Source: Riptortus pedestris
Taxonomy: Eukaryota; Arthropoda; Insecta; Hemiptera; Alydidae
Reading direction: 5' to 3'
Length of the DNA stretch: 64,000 bases
Assembly (NCBI GenBank): GCA_019009955.1
Contig: CM032228.1
Location: 127,901,001-127,965,000 of the forward strand
Positions 46,218-58,652 of this stretch are shown in pieces. The number at the start of each line of letters is the position of its first letter. The first letter of the stretch is position 1. A model generated the notes under the pieces. It ran no database searches, had not been told where the DNA came from, and saw only the letters and a list, made by a program, of their open reading frames with translations. The position numbers and the translations under genes were made by a program.

Positions 46218-46578
46218 TGTAGCGGCGACGCACGTACTCGTGAATCGTTCGCTATCAAATATGATAACCTGGCGGTATAAAAAAATACCAGATGATTTTT
46301 TAAACTATGTTCAGTAAGTAAAAATAGTTAACCGGATTGTGAGCGATAAAGTTAGAAGTGCGAAAATATCTGGTGTCTCGCGTTAACTGGAACTTTATTG
46401 AGTAAACTGAGACTGTGTTGTGCCCGGCGAAAATGTGTGAAGTGTAAGTACTCTAAATAGACTTGTTTTGTGCAACATATTACATCCTCATGATGAAGAG
46501 GTTATTTTGTGCTTGTTCTGAACATACAAGTTGAAAAGCGTACAGAACTATTTATTTCACCCCACTCAGTCCACTAAA
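46218..46578 (+). repeat. 3' LTR
   Basis: Starts TGTAGCGGCGACGCACG, ends CAGTCCACTAAA, followed by the ATTT duplication. About 2.5% substitution against the 5' LTR by eye. Confidence 0.95.
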
Positions 46579-46582
46579 ATTT

Positions 46583-47999
46583 GTAAGTTGTATACTCTTT
46601 TTAGCATTGCACCTCTATTAAGCCAACGTACTTCGGTATCGAAAACCACGTCGCCATATTCAGTTTCTAAATCTTTCAGGAATTCTTTAAATTCACGCTG
46701 ATTTAACGCGCGCGACTTTATAAAACTGATTAGTTTAATTATTGGTACTGTTGACGAACTCAATCTTTTCGCACAAAAATTTTCCTGGTGAATTATGCAG
46801 TGCTTTCCCTTCTTGTGGCCTTCTTAATGTCTTGAAATAGCCTTCCTGATCCTTCTATCACAATGCTTGACATTGCTCGTGCTTCAACTCTCGATATACT
46901 GTCGATAAATTGAAGTTTTCCAAAAAAGACTTTAGTTCATCTTACCGGGTTTTGCCGGTTGTAGTCCCTTGCGTTGGAATCGGTGAACACAATTCTTCGG
47001 TAGTATTAAATTTGGTGTCAATGCCACGTAACAATATAGCCAGTTGTACTGTATCAGTAATATCGCAACTCTCATCAAGCGCCAAAGAGCTGTTTTCGAA
47101 TTTTGCAATGCGTTCACGAAGCGTTGTTACTATGTTCTCGGACAAGCCTTCAATTCTACTTGCAAGGTGAATCTTGATAACTAATGTTTAAAATAATATT
47201 TATTTTATCAGGAAATGCTATTTCTGCTACAGCAGTCAGACATTCTTTTATCATCTCTCTATCCGCAAAAGGTTTAATTTTTTGACTGACAATAAAACTA
47301 GCTTTAACTGCTGTATTTGATAAATTAGCTTGATTTTTAAAAGTAATCTGTTGTTTTTTCTCCATTTGATGAAACTTATCTATCCGAAGTTGTCCGGTTA
47401 AGTTTTTATATTCTTCATATTTTGTATCCTAATGCCATTCTATGTTACATTCTATTAATGTCGACACAGTCTCTGAGCATATTAAGCATACAGCTTTATC
47501 TTTGAGGAAAGTGAAAAATAATCAAATTTCCACATTTCTTGGTAAGGCCTGAGCTCATCAGCAACCTTCCGTTTTTCATTTGCTTTTCCGACATGATACT
47601 ATGGATTAAAAATTTGAAAGTTAAAACAATTTGCAGGAAAAATTAATTTTGAATAAAAAAACACTAATATTACCTTTCGAAATTAATATTGCACCCACGC
47701 CTTTAAAGAAACACAAGAATTTCTAATATTACAAGTTAACAGCTTACGAGACTGATCGTGTGACACAAGCAAATACAAACAAGCACAGACGCGGCGCGTT
47801 CGTATTGAATGTTTGAACAAGTCGCCGACAAGTAACTCGTCATAAAAAATTGCTTCGGTTTAGTATGCACTGCCATTAAATTATAATTAATTTTGTACAA
47901 CATATTGATGGGAGAAAGTCGATAAAATAAATTGAATTTTAGAAATGCTTGGCGGGCCGCATAAATGTGTTGAAAGGGGCCGCGTGTTGCTCATCCCTG
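46583..47999 (-). pseudogene. hAT transposase remnant with one intact element end
   Basis: Minus-strand pieces: MEKKQQITFKNQANLSN and SQKIKPFADREMIKECL (47365 down), FENSSLALDESCDITDTVQL (near 47100), and QREFKEFLKDLETEYGDVVF, DTEVRWLNRGAMLKRVYNL (46763 down). These are the ordered blocks of ZBED5/GTF2IRD2-like hAT transposases. The element end at 47999, read inward, is CAGGGATGAGCAACACGCGG. Frameshifts separate the pieces. The left part is missing beyond the LTR element, whose duplication sits right after the RVYNL block. Confidence 0.82.
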
Positions 48000-48012
48000 C
48001 GCTAGAATATAC

Positions 48013-48591
48013 TGTTGCGAAAACTACGTACATGAAAATGTACACAGAGTTAAACATGTATTTAAGAAGTACAAAGTAGATGAAAGGCGCCCACCGATGA
48101 AAGGACCGTTGACGACAGTCTGAAATCTAGGATAGTCCGTGCCTATTTCCTTTGATCGCGCCACTCGTCTATAAAAGCTGCCCAGCTCCGCCGACAGTCA
48201 GCCTGTTCTCAGTTTTCTTATAGTGAATAACAATGTGTTCAGTGCAGCTTTAGTGAACAGTACATGTTATTTTCATTGCAACTTTAGTGAACAGTGCATT
48301 TTAGTTTCAGTGAGTTGCCGTGTTTTCTGTGAAGATCAGTGCAGTGCCCTGTTTTGTAATCTTCAGTGATCCGCGTGATCGTGAATTATTGTACTATGCA
48401 AATAAGAAGTGAAGTTATCAGTGCATAGTGAGCGTAGTAGTTAAGAATAATTAACCAAATGTTTAGTGCATTATTAAATAAATTGTGGAGTGATAAAAAC
48501 TCTAAAGCTTGTGTGTTTAATTTTGCAATCCAAGAGAACTCTAATAAACAACGCTTATTATTTATGTTTATTTTTGGTAATAAACGTAACA
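48013..48591 (+). mobile_element. Probable solo LTR, copy 1
   Basis: TGTTGCGAAAACTACG to ATAAACGTAACA, with TATAAAAG at about 48172 and TGTTCTCAGTT about 30 bases on, and an AATAAA near the end: the layout of an LTR promoter and poly(A) region, perhaps BEL/Pao. Flanks ATAC and ATAT. No internal region is adjacent. A second copy is at 62487-63105. Confidence 0.75.
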
Positions 48592-48614
48592 ATATATATA
48601 GGGGAACATGCATA

Positions 48615-48735
48615 GAGTGGGGAAATCGAAATATCTCCGTTATTATGAGTCTGCTCGAAAAATGTTATGGAACCAATCTGGTTATAAATTTAATTTTCAA
48701 GCATCTATTGTTTCGAACCTGTTTTTTCCAACTAG
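48615..48735 (+). repeat. Family A fragment
   Basis: GGAAATCGAAATATCTCCGT, TATTATGAGTCTGCTCG and GGAACCAATCTGGTTATAAA match the middle of family A. Confidence 0.65.
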
Positions 48736-48757
48736 AATATTAATCAATTTGTTTGTA

Positions 48758-48978
48758 TCAGGTTAGCCGTGTGAGTTAAAGCGTTGACCTTATCTCACAT
48801 GGTAAACCTAAAGTGGCGAGTTTGATTCTCGCCTGGGCAAAGGAAATTATTTAGTAACGAAATTCATTAAATAACATCCTTAGTCCCACCCTGGCTAGAA
48901 TGGGGTGGTAACCTGTAGATAAACCCTCCCAATTAGCCTTAATTGCAAAAAGTTGACGTTAATAAATAATAATAATGA
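48758..48978 (+). mobile_element. tRNA-Leu SINE copy
   Basis: It starts at TCAGGTTAGCCGTGTGAGTT (first bases missing), B-box AGTTTGATTCTCGCCTGGGC, ends AGTTGACGTTAATAAATAAT. Clear full-body match to the copy at 17.46 kb. Confidence 0.9.
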
Positions 48979-49717
48979 TGGTGCATTACGCCCATGAAAT
49001 AAAAAAAAATAGAACAAAAACATTGGTGCTCTCACCCCCCCCCCCTCCCTTCCCTCTTTGTGTTCTTACAGTCGATCAGGTCTGAGTGATCTGAATAAGG
49101 CTTGAAAATTTTTATTTTATTACTTGGTGGTAATCTAATACACAGTAATTATCGTCGTTTTATGTATATATATATATATATACAGGGTGTATCATAAGTA
49201 GTAGACAATCCTTAAAACGGTAAAGCTACACCAAAAATGTAGTTAAACGCCACCAACCACAGGTTTCTATCTCATTCCGTTCCCGACATATGCCGTTCTA
49301 AAGTTTATTTCGTGAAAACCATGTTTTTTATAGGAAACCCCCAATTTTCTCTACTTCGACACATTTTTGTTCAACGTTTCATTACATATTTGAAATCAGC
49401 ATTAAATTTGCTTTAAGGCTTATGCACATTCAATGTTCCCAAGTAACTTTTTCACACCGCAATTAAAGATCAAAAAATAGAAATTTAAAAAAAGGTTAGT
49501 TAAGGACAATGTTTTGAGGATCACTATTCTTCCAAAAAAATCCTACAAACTGCCGAATCTTACAAAAGTTGTAACATTTAATTACGTTTCCAACAGTTGC
49601 TCAGAACTGCAATTATCTCTCAACTTCATAATGTAATTGGAATGGGAGTGGAAAAAAAAAACAACTGATAAATTTTTTATTTTTTATTTTTAACATTTTT
49701 ATTTTTTATTTTTTTTT

Positions 49718-49924
49718 ACGTGCACTTTATGCTACTAGGCTAATCGGGACGGGTTATCTACAGGTTACCATCCTTTTCTAGCCAGGGTGGGCACAAGGAG
49801 TTTATTTAATGAGTCCGTCATTAAATAAATTTCTACTGCCCAGGGCGGGATTCGAACCCGCCACTCTAGGTCTGCCATGCGAGATTAGGACCAACGCCCT
49901 AACTCGCAAGGCCAACCCGAGCCC
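49718..49924 (-). mobile_element. SINE copy inserted in the left arm of the mariner
   Basis: Read on the minus strand it starts GGGCTCGGGTTGGCCTTGCG, B-box GGGTTCGAATCCCGCCCTGG, and ends AGTGCACGT followed by an A-rich tail. The right mariner arm lacks it, which dates the SINE after the mariner arrived. Confidence 0.9.
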
Positions 49925-50274
49925 ATGTTCATTTTTATGATCATATCAAAAATAAATTGAAAATTATTTTTGATATAAATTAAAAAGAATAATTAACGTA
50001 ACTCTTACAATGAAGTCGAATGATAAATCATGAAAATAAAGTTTAGTAATTTTATAATGTAATTAGAATAGGGGGATAATGGAAACCTAAAAGAACGTGA
50101 GGAGTGGCTGACATGAGCAAAGTTCCTGTTTACTTTTTATCAATTGTGTTCGGATTACTGCTTGCCTTATCTCTCTTATCCTCCGTCTGCCTACTTTCTG
50201 TTGTAAATATTAATAATTGTCAGTGTCGTGCAAATCTTCAGTCTAATAAGTTCGAGTCGAGTTCAAGAAGTACA

Positions 50275-51198
50275 ATGCCAGATTTATACACAGCTGAGGA
50301 ATACGTTGATATGATTTTCGCGTACGGGGCTCCCAGAGGCAATGGCCTTCGAGCACAACAAGAATATATCGCAATCTTTTCCCTAATCGACAAAGGTACC
50401 CAGACCGAAGAACTATTGAAAATGCTTATCACATCATGAGTGAAACAGGCTCTACACCAAGACAGCCCACTATGTTCGCGGGTCGAGCTCACAGGGAGGT
50501 TGATGACATTTTGAATATGTCATAATAATGATCCAACAATAAGTACCCTTCGCGGTTAAAATCAGCTGGGAATATCTCACTCTACAGTCTTCAGAGCTGT
50601 CAAGGAAGACAGTCGATATCCTTATCACCTGAATACTGTCCAGGAGTTGCTGCCCCATGATATGGAGCTACGGATGGCATTTGGGCGATGGTACGTTCAA
50701 TAGTGTCACGAGAGGCGCAACTTCCCTGGTCGCATAATTTGGACAGATGAGGCGACATTCACAAGTGAGGGCATTTTCAACTCACGAAACTCTCAACTCT
50801 GGTCTCATGATAATCCATATGGCACGCGGGAACGCCACTTCCAGCTTCAGTTCAGTAGGAACATGTGGTTAGGCGTCTGTGGTCAGTATGTGACACAACC
50901 CTTTTTTTTTACCTGGACGTTTAAATGCAAATGTGTTTTATGATCTTCTTCAGAACGATATAAATACGGCACTCCTCGAAGCAATGCCACTTGAAGTAGA
51001 GCTATGGACGGGTGTCCAGCGCATAATGGACGAGCTATAACGAACTGGCTCAGCATTACCCTGGAAGATGGATCGGAGAGATATGGGCCTGTGCATTGGC
51101 CAGCCCGAAGCCCTGATTTGACACCGCTTGATTTTTACGTATGGGATAGGCTTAAGTCTTTAGTGTACAGAGTACCCATTCAGGGCATTAATCATTAA
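50275..51198 (+). pseudogene. Decayed mariner transposase
   Basis: Starts MPDLYTAEEYVDMIFAYGAP (the helix-turn-helix start common in this group), then in changing frames ISHSTVFRAVKED, GRIIWTDEATFTSEGIFNSR, MDGCPAHNGRAITNWLS and WPARSPDLTPLDFYVWDRLK. The first Asp is in TDE, the second in DGCPAHN, and the last lies about 40 residues on in TPLD, a spacing longer than the DD34D of Mos1 and close to the DD41D groups. At least four frameshifts or stops. Confidence 0.85.
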
Positions 51199-51965
51199 TG
51201 ATTGCGCGAATTCTCAAATCATGTGTAACAATTAGATATAACCATGACGAGATTAGAAGGGCTAAATCAGCGGTGTTGACCAGATGTCATCAGTGTATTC
51301 TACAAGGAGGAGGACAGTTTCTGCAACTTTTATAATTTTCTAAGTATTTTTTTTGTTTTTAAATTTAATGTAAGGGTTACTTTAAATTACGTTAATTATT
51401 CTTTTTAATTTATATCAAAAATAATTTTCATTTATTTTTACTATGCTCATAAAAGTAAACATGATGTCAGTTTTATTTATTAGTTGATTTTTTTCCAATC
51501 CCATTCCTATTACATTATGAAATTGAGAGATAATTGCAGTTCTGAGTACACCGTTGGAAAGGTAATTAAATTTTACAACTTTTGTGAGATTCGGCAGTTT
51601 GTAGAATATTTTTTGGCAGAGTAGTGGTCCTCGAAAAATTGTAGCTAACTAGACTTTTTTTAAATTTCTATTTTTCGATCTGTAATTGCGTTGTAAAAAG
51701 TTACTTATGAACATTGAAAGGGCATAAGCCTTGAAGTAAATTTAATGCTGATTTCAAATATGTAATGAAATGTTGAAAATAAGTTTGTAAAAGTAGCGAA
51801 AATTGGGGTTTTCCTACAAAAAACATGGTTTTATCGAAATAACCTTTAGAACATATGTCCGGAACGGAATGCGATAAAAACCTGCGTTTGGTGGCGTTTA
51901 ACTACATTTTTGGTGTAGTTTTACCGTTTTATGGATTGTCAACAACTTGCGATACACCCTGTATC

Positions 51966-51970
<5 letters not shown>

Positions 51971-52002
<32 letters not shown>
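51971..52002. repeat. (TA)n microsatellite
   Basis: About 32 bases of TA repeat directly after the mariner. Confidence 0.9.
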
Positions 52003-52007
<5 letters not shown>

Positions 52008-52099
52008 TTATATATATATAAAACGAGAATTATTATTGAAAATTAGATTATCATTAACACTAACGTTTTATATATATATATTGTCTTCTCCTACTTCTA

Positions 52100-53808
52100 C
52101 CCATAACTTTTTATATTAAAATAACTTTTTCAATAAACACCTTCCTCGTATTTCATTTTCGACTTCTTATTAAGGGAGAAATAAAGAATATAATGTGACA
52201 TGACGTAATCATCGCCGGTATAGCAACCTGTAAGAAATGTACAAACACACTACACGTCAACTTCTCTATTCGTTAGCACGAACAATCTCCCCGGTTCATG
52301 CAATATTTGTTTTCCTTTGTTGGCCCCTCAAATTTATTATCAAACCGTTTAGCGTTTTGAAACTCAACAGTTTGTAGTCTATTTGGTTCTGAGTGTGACC
52401 ATCCGGGCTTGTCCTCGTATCTTTATTTGTCTTCTGACGTTGGAATAAAATGGTTATGACCTTCATAAACTTAATCATAGCTAGTTCAACAGCACGTACG
52501 TCATTATGCATTGGTCGGTCAATAGTACTTCTCTCTTCTCATCTGGAAATTAATACCGCCTACTACTTCGGTATTTCATCATAATTCTTGAACAGACATG
52601 CAATGGATGATGATCTTGTTCCTCACAAGGGGCATACACACTGGTGGGTTCTAACCCAAACCCACGTGGGTAGCGATATTTTTTGGTTGTGATCAATTGG
52701 GCATTTGACATCCTTATAGAAAGAATCCATCATTATTTAGTCCCCAAGACTAGCAAGCATCCGAGTACAGTGAGTAAGGTAGCAGGCTTGGAATTTATAC
52801 CTCATGTTTCTGGTAGTGATGAAATGAGCCGTCGAAAGCACTAAGACTTCAATAAATAATGTGAACGATTGGAGAAGAATTTCGGAAACGTCTATTAAGA
52901 AACCGGTCAACTCTTATTCTCTTAGTGTCTTCAAAATTATTAGTTATGCACCTACCCCATTGATCTAATGGAAACGTCCACATTCCCTGTGTGTCTCATT
53001 GAACCATCATGCTTCTCCATAGTTTGGCCTCTGGAGATCTACTTGATGGTGGGAGTTGGACCTTGACTGTGGTGAGTTCTTAGTGTCGAGGGCTGAATGT
53101 AGACGGCGCCTCTGCCAAGTGGAGGGGATGTTGAGTGGGCCAGCAAGTCAGTTGTCCGCTAACTTTCACTCTGTTCGGTTGTGGGTTGTGACTGGTTTTT
53201 GTGTTCCAAGCTTCATTTTCATCCCATCTGTGCCGTATCCTGGATATCCACTGTGAATATTTTACCTTCTGTATATTTTACATCCCCTACTGTAGGTGAG
53301 TTATGAACATTATTATAACGATTTTTATCCTAATTAACAGATTTTAGTATGACTGATTTTGAAACTAGTCAGACGTCACTAGGTTTGACAGCCGCGTTTA
53401 TCTTCCGTGGGTTAAATATATGAATAACATCACTCGAACACGACTGCAAAATATGATAAATACCTAAAGAATACAAAAACAATTTGAGAATCTTCCTTTG
53501 AAGTATTTATTTTTGACGTAAACTTATTGAATTTAGTTTTATAGTAATGGATTCGTTGTAAAATTTAATGAAATTCAAAAAATGTTTACTTATTAAGTGA
53601 TTGAAATAATATATTTTTCTATGATAAAATTAAATACAACAATAATAGCAATAATAAAAGTACTCCATTTCTATTGTGTTGTTTAATATTTCTAACAATT
53701 AGCTTGTTTTGCTCGTTGTCACTATCATAATTTTCTTCTTTTTCATTTTCGGGGAAAATTCAAAAGTAAAATGAAAGTGTGATTATCACATTCCTCTGAA
53801 TTTTGAAA
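52100..53808. other. No recognised gene
   Basis: Short open frames (for example 53056-53256) have no known domain. GCCGTCGAAAGCAC followed by CAATAAATAA near 52833-52860 looks like the end of a retroelement. Nothing else was recognised. Confidence 0.4.
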
Positions 53809-53818
53809 AATACAGGTT

Positions 53819-54042
53819 ATTATTATTATTTTCATTTATTAACGTCCACTTTTTGCAACTATGGCTAATTGGGATGGATTATCTACAGGTTACCACCCTT
53901 TTCTAGCCAGGGTGGGACTAATTTAATGAGTTCGTCACTAAATAAATTCCTATTTGCCCAGGCGAGAATCGAACTCGCCACTCTCGTTTTACCATATGAG
54001 ATTAAAACCTACGCCTTAACTCACAAGGCTAACCTGAGCCCC
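53819..54042 (-). mobile_element. SINE copy with 10-bp target duplication
   Basis: B-box (GAGTTCGATTCTCGCCTGGG on the minus strand) and body are intact. AATACAGGTT flanks it at 53809-53818 and 54043-54052. Confidence 0.93.
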
Positions 54043-54179
54043 AATACAGGTTGTTTAAATTATATTTAGAAATATTTCAGAGTTTCTAAAAATTAAACAT
54101 ATATACATATAATTAAGTACAGGATCCATCCAACTTCGGCATAGGTGTATGAAGGGTCTGTGGCATATCCAACTCTACT

Positions 54180-54545
54180 ATCTATCCATCCTCACATAAT
54201 CATCACTGCATGTTGAACAACTACAAACAGCAATATCATCATTTTCATCCATCCATCACTAGAATCCACTGTTCGCCCACCGTTATCATCCGCTATGCAT
54301 CTGTCATCGTCTTACACTGACAATACACCATCGTTATCCGTTGCCTCTACATCCACACATAACCATCTGTCATCATCATCACCCATCATCCATCTATCAT
54401 TTGCATCCTCCATTCACCACAGTTATCAGCTTTCTATCAATATCGTCATAAACAGGCCATATATCATCCATATATTTTATCTACCAATCCAGTCATAACC
54501 ATTATCCAGTATCCATGCACCACTACCCTCACCATCATCATCTTC
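54180..54545. repeat. CATC-rich low-complexity region
   Basis: Irregular ATCCATC/CATCATC-rich sequence without a fixed period; open frames across it are artefacts of base composition. Confidence 0.6.
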
Positions 54546-55534
54546 TACGTGTCTTTCAGGTTATTATCACAACCATTTTTTATTGAAGAATGTTCTATGG
54601 TGGTGTGATGATTATTTTAACCGCGCTGGTTAATGATTGGATTCCAGGTTTCCTGGAATTTATGATGTTTAATGTGTTTTATCTGCGACTCTAGGAATGA
54701 TGAAGTCGAAGGGGGAAAACGTTCTTTAATAATGTCTTGGATGATGGAGAATTTCACTTGGAAGCCGATAATGCTTGCCAACGATGATGTTCACGCTAAG
54801 TTCGGAGTATTAATGGATTAGAAACAATGGTGTCAGGAACATATGAATGACACTAGAATGAATATAATGATAGTAGGCAAGGTGAATGTAATACAATGGG
54901 GCTCACGTATTGTGCCTTGAAGTTCGAGGTGGAGGAAGGACAATTATATTGAAATATCATAATTTTCAATATAACAATATTTTCTTTTTTTTTAAAAAAT
55001 AACTCGTTATCAATTGAATGAAACTAATTTATTTGTTCCACCTAACATTTGTTTAGGCTAAAATAATTACTTTAATATATTTTTCCAATGCTTTTTTGAA
55101 GAACCAATTTCATTCATTATTCAGTAAATTTATTTAATAATTATTATTTATTCTTAATTTATATTCCTTTAAGTCATTCAGTTATTATTAATTTTTCTTC
55201 ATTCATTCAATGTAATTTTTTTGAAATAAGTGTATTACTTGTAAATGTAGAGAAGAAGAAAGAAAATTTGATTTTAGCCCAACACAACAAAGGTATTATA
55301 CACAAATTGTTACATTTTTTTGGTACAGCCTCGGACGTAGTCGTCCTTCAGTAGTTGCACCTCAATTATAATAGATTGGTTCAACTTGACATCGGAAGGC
55401 TGCATCTTCCTTACCAGTTGTTGAAGATGAACTGAAATAGGAGCAACCTCCAAATCCCTGTGGATTTGGCTGTTCCTATCAAACCAGGGAGCATTCGCCG
55501 CTATCCGAAGTACTTTGCTCTGGAAAGACTGGAT
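54546..55534. other. No recognised feature
   Basis: AT-rich, no coding block noticed. Confidence 0.4.
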
Positions 55535-55660
55535 TTTCTTTTAGCTGATTTCCCTTGAGGCTATTGATGGCGTACTCATGACTCGAACTTTTTGTTCAAT
55601 TGCCCATCGATCCTACCCAGGAGATGACGAAAATGAGGTCCGTTCAAAACTATGTATATA
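55535..55660 (+). repeat. Family A 5' fragment
   Basis: TTTTAGCTGATTTCCCTTGA, GGCGTACTCATGACTCGAAC and ATCCTACCCAGGAGATGACG, ending ATGTATATATAC where others have the TA tract. Confidence 0.75.
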
Positions 55661-56234
55661 TACAACTACCACAGTACACGAAAACAATTTACCCTGACAC
55701 AAGCTATAACCACCCTTCGTTTGACTAATGTAAGTAAACAGACACAGACTAAAACGTAAACAACCTACTAATACGGTTGCAACCAACAAACATATAAAAC
55801 CTACTGGCCAATGGACAACTAACTCAGAACAACTCTAGAAGGCTTGAAAATGGTGCCTTTAGACGTACTGGATCATGAGCCTGTAAAGACTTCACCGACA
55901 GATATGGCAACAGTAGTAGTATCATTTATACTGGCTATTCAAACCCTTTATTTGATTTACTTACACTATAGATATAAGGGCCTAGTACTTGTTTCTTACT
56001 TCAGAGTGATTTGACAGCGCACCGAGCTCCTAGAGCTCCCGTTAGTAGAGTATATAAATTAGACACGACATTTGCGACACATTGGATTCGATCTGAATAT
56101 TCGCGTTCATCACGTTAATATATTTTGTAATTGTAATTTTTATTTCCATATCTCCCAACAAAACTAAAAAAAATAAATGTGAGTCTTTATTTATTTTCTA
56201 ACTGTCATTGGGCGAAACTCCTTTTTTAAATTAT

Positions 56235-56440
56235 TTATTAACGTCAACTTTTTTGCAATTAAGGCTAATTGGGACGGGTTATCAACAGGTCACACCACCT
56301 TTTTCTAGGGTGGGACTAAGGATTTTATTTAATGAATTCCGTCATTAATTAAATTAAATTCGTATTGCCCAGGCTGGAATTGAACTCGCCACTCTAGGTT
56401 TACCATGTGAGATTAAAGTCAACGGTTTAACTCACTAACT
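56235..56440 (-). mobile_element. SINE copy, diverged
   Basis: Body TAATTGGGACGGGTTATCAA and GGCTGGAATTGAACTCGCCA (B-box with changes), head ending at CTCACTAACTG. Read on the minus strand the order is that of the other SINE copies. Confidence 0.8.
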
Positions 56441-56449
56441 GTTTTTTTT

Positions 56450-58075
56450 TATTACCCAATGGTGGTGAGCATATAGTCTTTTTTTCCTTATAAGTCTTAC
56501 GTCTGCAGATCATATGAAATTTTAATCATTAAGAATTGATTTGCTGTAAATTTCAGGCTTTGATGAAGGGAAGAAATTTCACCAAACCGACAATGTTGAT
56601 TAGTTCATTTTCTACCCTGTGACCGAAAACCAGACGAAAATACTGCAGCTGATACTTTTTTTATTAAGGCATTTGAGTATTATTTACTTACAAATTAAGA
56701 GGAATATATGAAAATCACGTGGGGGATATTCTCATTCAGTGACCAATGATGGAGAGGACATGATCCGCTCTACCCACGCCTTGTGCAGCTTTCTGCCCCC
56801 CCCCCCCAGAAACCCCACTTCCAGGTAGACATTCGCAGAATCTTAATTCTAGATGGCTCATTATTCATTCATTCTTATACTTAATTATGTAGATGGCTGA
56901 AGGATGTAATCTTACTTAGTCCTTAACGAGATTATGTAATAAAACTTTCAATTTTTCACACCATCTCCGGATTCCCTCAGAATCGTGAATGAGCGCTTCT
57001 AACAACTATCTCACTATTATACTCACCGCAAAATGTTTTCAGGAGAAAATAACTACTTTAGTATATCTAAATTGACTCCAGAAAGGGGAAGAATAGAGCT
57101 CTTTATGGATTTAACTTTGTGTATATGAATGTAAAATTGTAAGATTAAGATACCATTATTTGTATAGGTTTCTTTCTCAAAATATTAGGAGTTGAGGTTC
57201 AGACGGAAGTGAAAGAATTTAAACAATTTTTGGCTTTGGTTTATGGTTATTTGTCCTCTCACTTCAGGCCACACAAATCGAATTTGTTAAACTCATAAGA
57301 AATACAGGAAACTAATTTAGACTATAAGCTACTTTTTCTAATGCGGGCTATCGGTCAAAATAATATTCTTAGGGATGATGTGAAATGGAAATTGGAAAGG
57401 GCGCCTGAAATGTAAACAATTCTATATTTCATTTCCAGATGGTTTTTCAGCCGATAAGCAACAAAATTTTTATTTAGTCAATTTTGAATTTAACATTGGC
57501 ATTGTTATACGACAATTCATGCGCAAAGTATGTGCATAAAAGAACATTAAGTCAAGATCCATTTGTTTCGTATGATAATTATGTAAAGTGTATAGAAACT
57601 ATTGAAATTGATAAGAAACATTTCATCTATTAATCTTGGCGACAAATATCTCCTTTTTATTGGGGGAATTAGTCTAGAGTTACGCGAATGTGTTTAATTG
57701 AATTTATTTATTGCATGCACTTTTCGTAATGCAGGTTGATTGAGTAAAAGTGGGCCAAACTTCCGCAATATAGATTTATTATACCGAGGAAGGGCTTTCG
57801 ACGCAGCGCATCATTGTCATTTCCCTGTTAATACACAATTGCTGTAACACCTATGCCTAACATGATAAAAATAAATAGAATAAAGAGTTAAAAACTTTAA
57901 AACACATAGCAATGGCTAATTAAATATTAACCTTTTTAAAAGACATTCACATCAATATTTAAAATAAATTAAAAATTCCATATATTTAACATACTGCTAA
58001 ATTACCTTATAATACATCCTTTCTAATTATACAATAGATAACAATAAAGAAGAAAGTGAGCGCCATTACCTAACA
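56450..58075. other. No recognised feature
   Basis: A (C)12 run lies at about 56797. No coding block, no repeat shared with the rest of the window was noticed. Confidence 0.4.
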
Positions 58076-58652
58076 TCCTGGATGTTAACTTTGAAAAGGG
58101 TTCTATGACCAGACTCTCAGGATCTTCATACTAAGATAAAGAGGCTGCTCGGACAAATTTGAGCAGGCATGCATCATCTTTGGGATTTATATGCCTCTTC
58201 AATGTTAAGAGGTCCAGTTTAATCTCTATTCCCTAAACGCGGCCTATTTTCTTGGTTTTAGGTAGGCGATGGAAAACCTGAACTTGTAAAGACCATAGAC
58301 CGTGGTTTTCTGTCACTTTATGGATCTTCATAAACTAGTATTTGTAGTGAAACGCACTTTGACAGAGGTTTTTATCTTACGCCCACACTGCTTTAAGTAT
58401 GTAGCTTGTACCCAGTAAACACCTAATCTCACCAATCATGGAACCCGATCTTTAGCTATGGGGAAAAGATTTTTGGAAGTTTCCTTGCTCTGATAAGCCT
58501 TCTTGATACCTATTGTTCCAACATGTTTTAAATTTTCCTGAAAGAAGCTCGATAAAACGGAATACTAATTAGGTATGAGCCATTCTTGTCCCACTTTTTT
58601 TGTTGGGGAGTTGCAATAGCAGCTCTATCTCAGTTTATCTCCTGTACCACCC

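Larger units (their letters stand above)
41873..46578 (+). mobile_element. Ty3-type LTR retrotransposon, CsRn1 lineage, nearly complete but broken
   Basis: LTRs of 366 and 361 bp, direct flanks ATTT (41869-41872 and 46579-46582), a tRNA-Trp primer site, gag with a Cys-His-Cys-Cys knuckle, protease, RT, RNase H and integrase in Ty3 order, and a G/A-rich tract before the 3' LTR. A tRNA-Trp primer plus a CHCC knuckle is the CsRn1 combination. Coding lesions: an in-frame TAA between protease and RT, a small deletion with frame loss after the integrase Glu, and a second loss near 46010. No env-like ORF. Confidence 0.95.
49183..51961 (+). mobile_element. Mariner-type element with ~0.57-kb terminal inverted repeats
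   Basis: Ends CAGGGTGTATCATAAGTAGT and, read inward from the right, CAGGGTGTATCGCAAGTTGT, with TA on both sides. The arms match for about 570 bases (49183 to about 50010 after removing a SINE, and about 51385 to 51961). A decayed transposase lies between them. Confidence 0.92.

Noticed and set aside
50104..50274. Hydrophobic N-terminal extension before the mariner transposase start
   Set aside because: It is in frame by chance; the family starts at the Met at 50275, and the upstream codons show no known signal.
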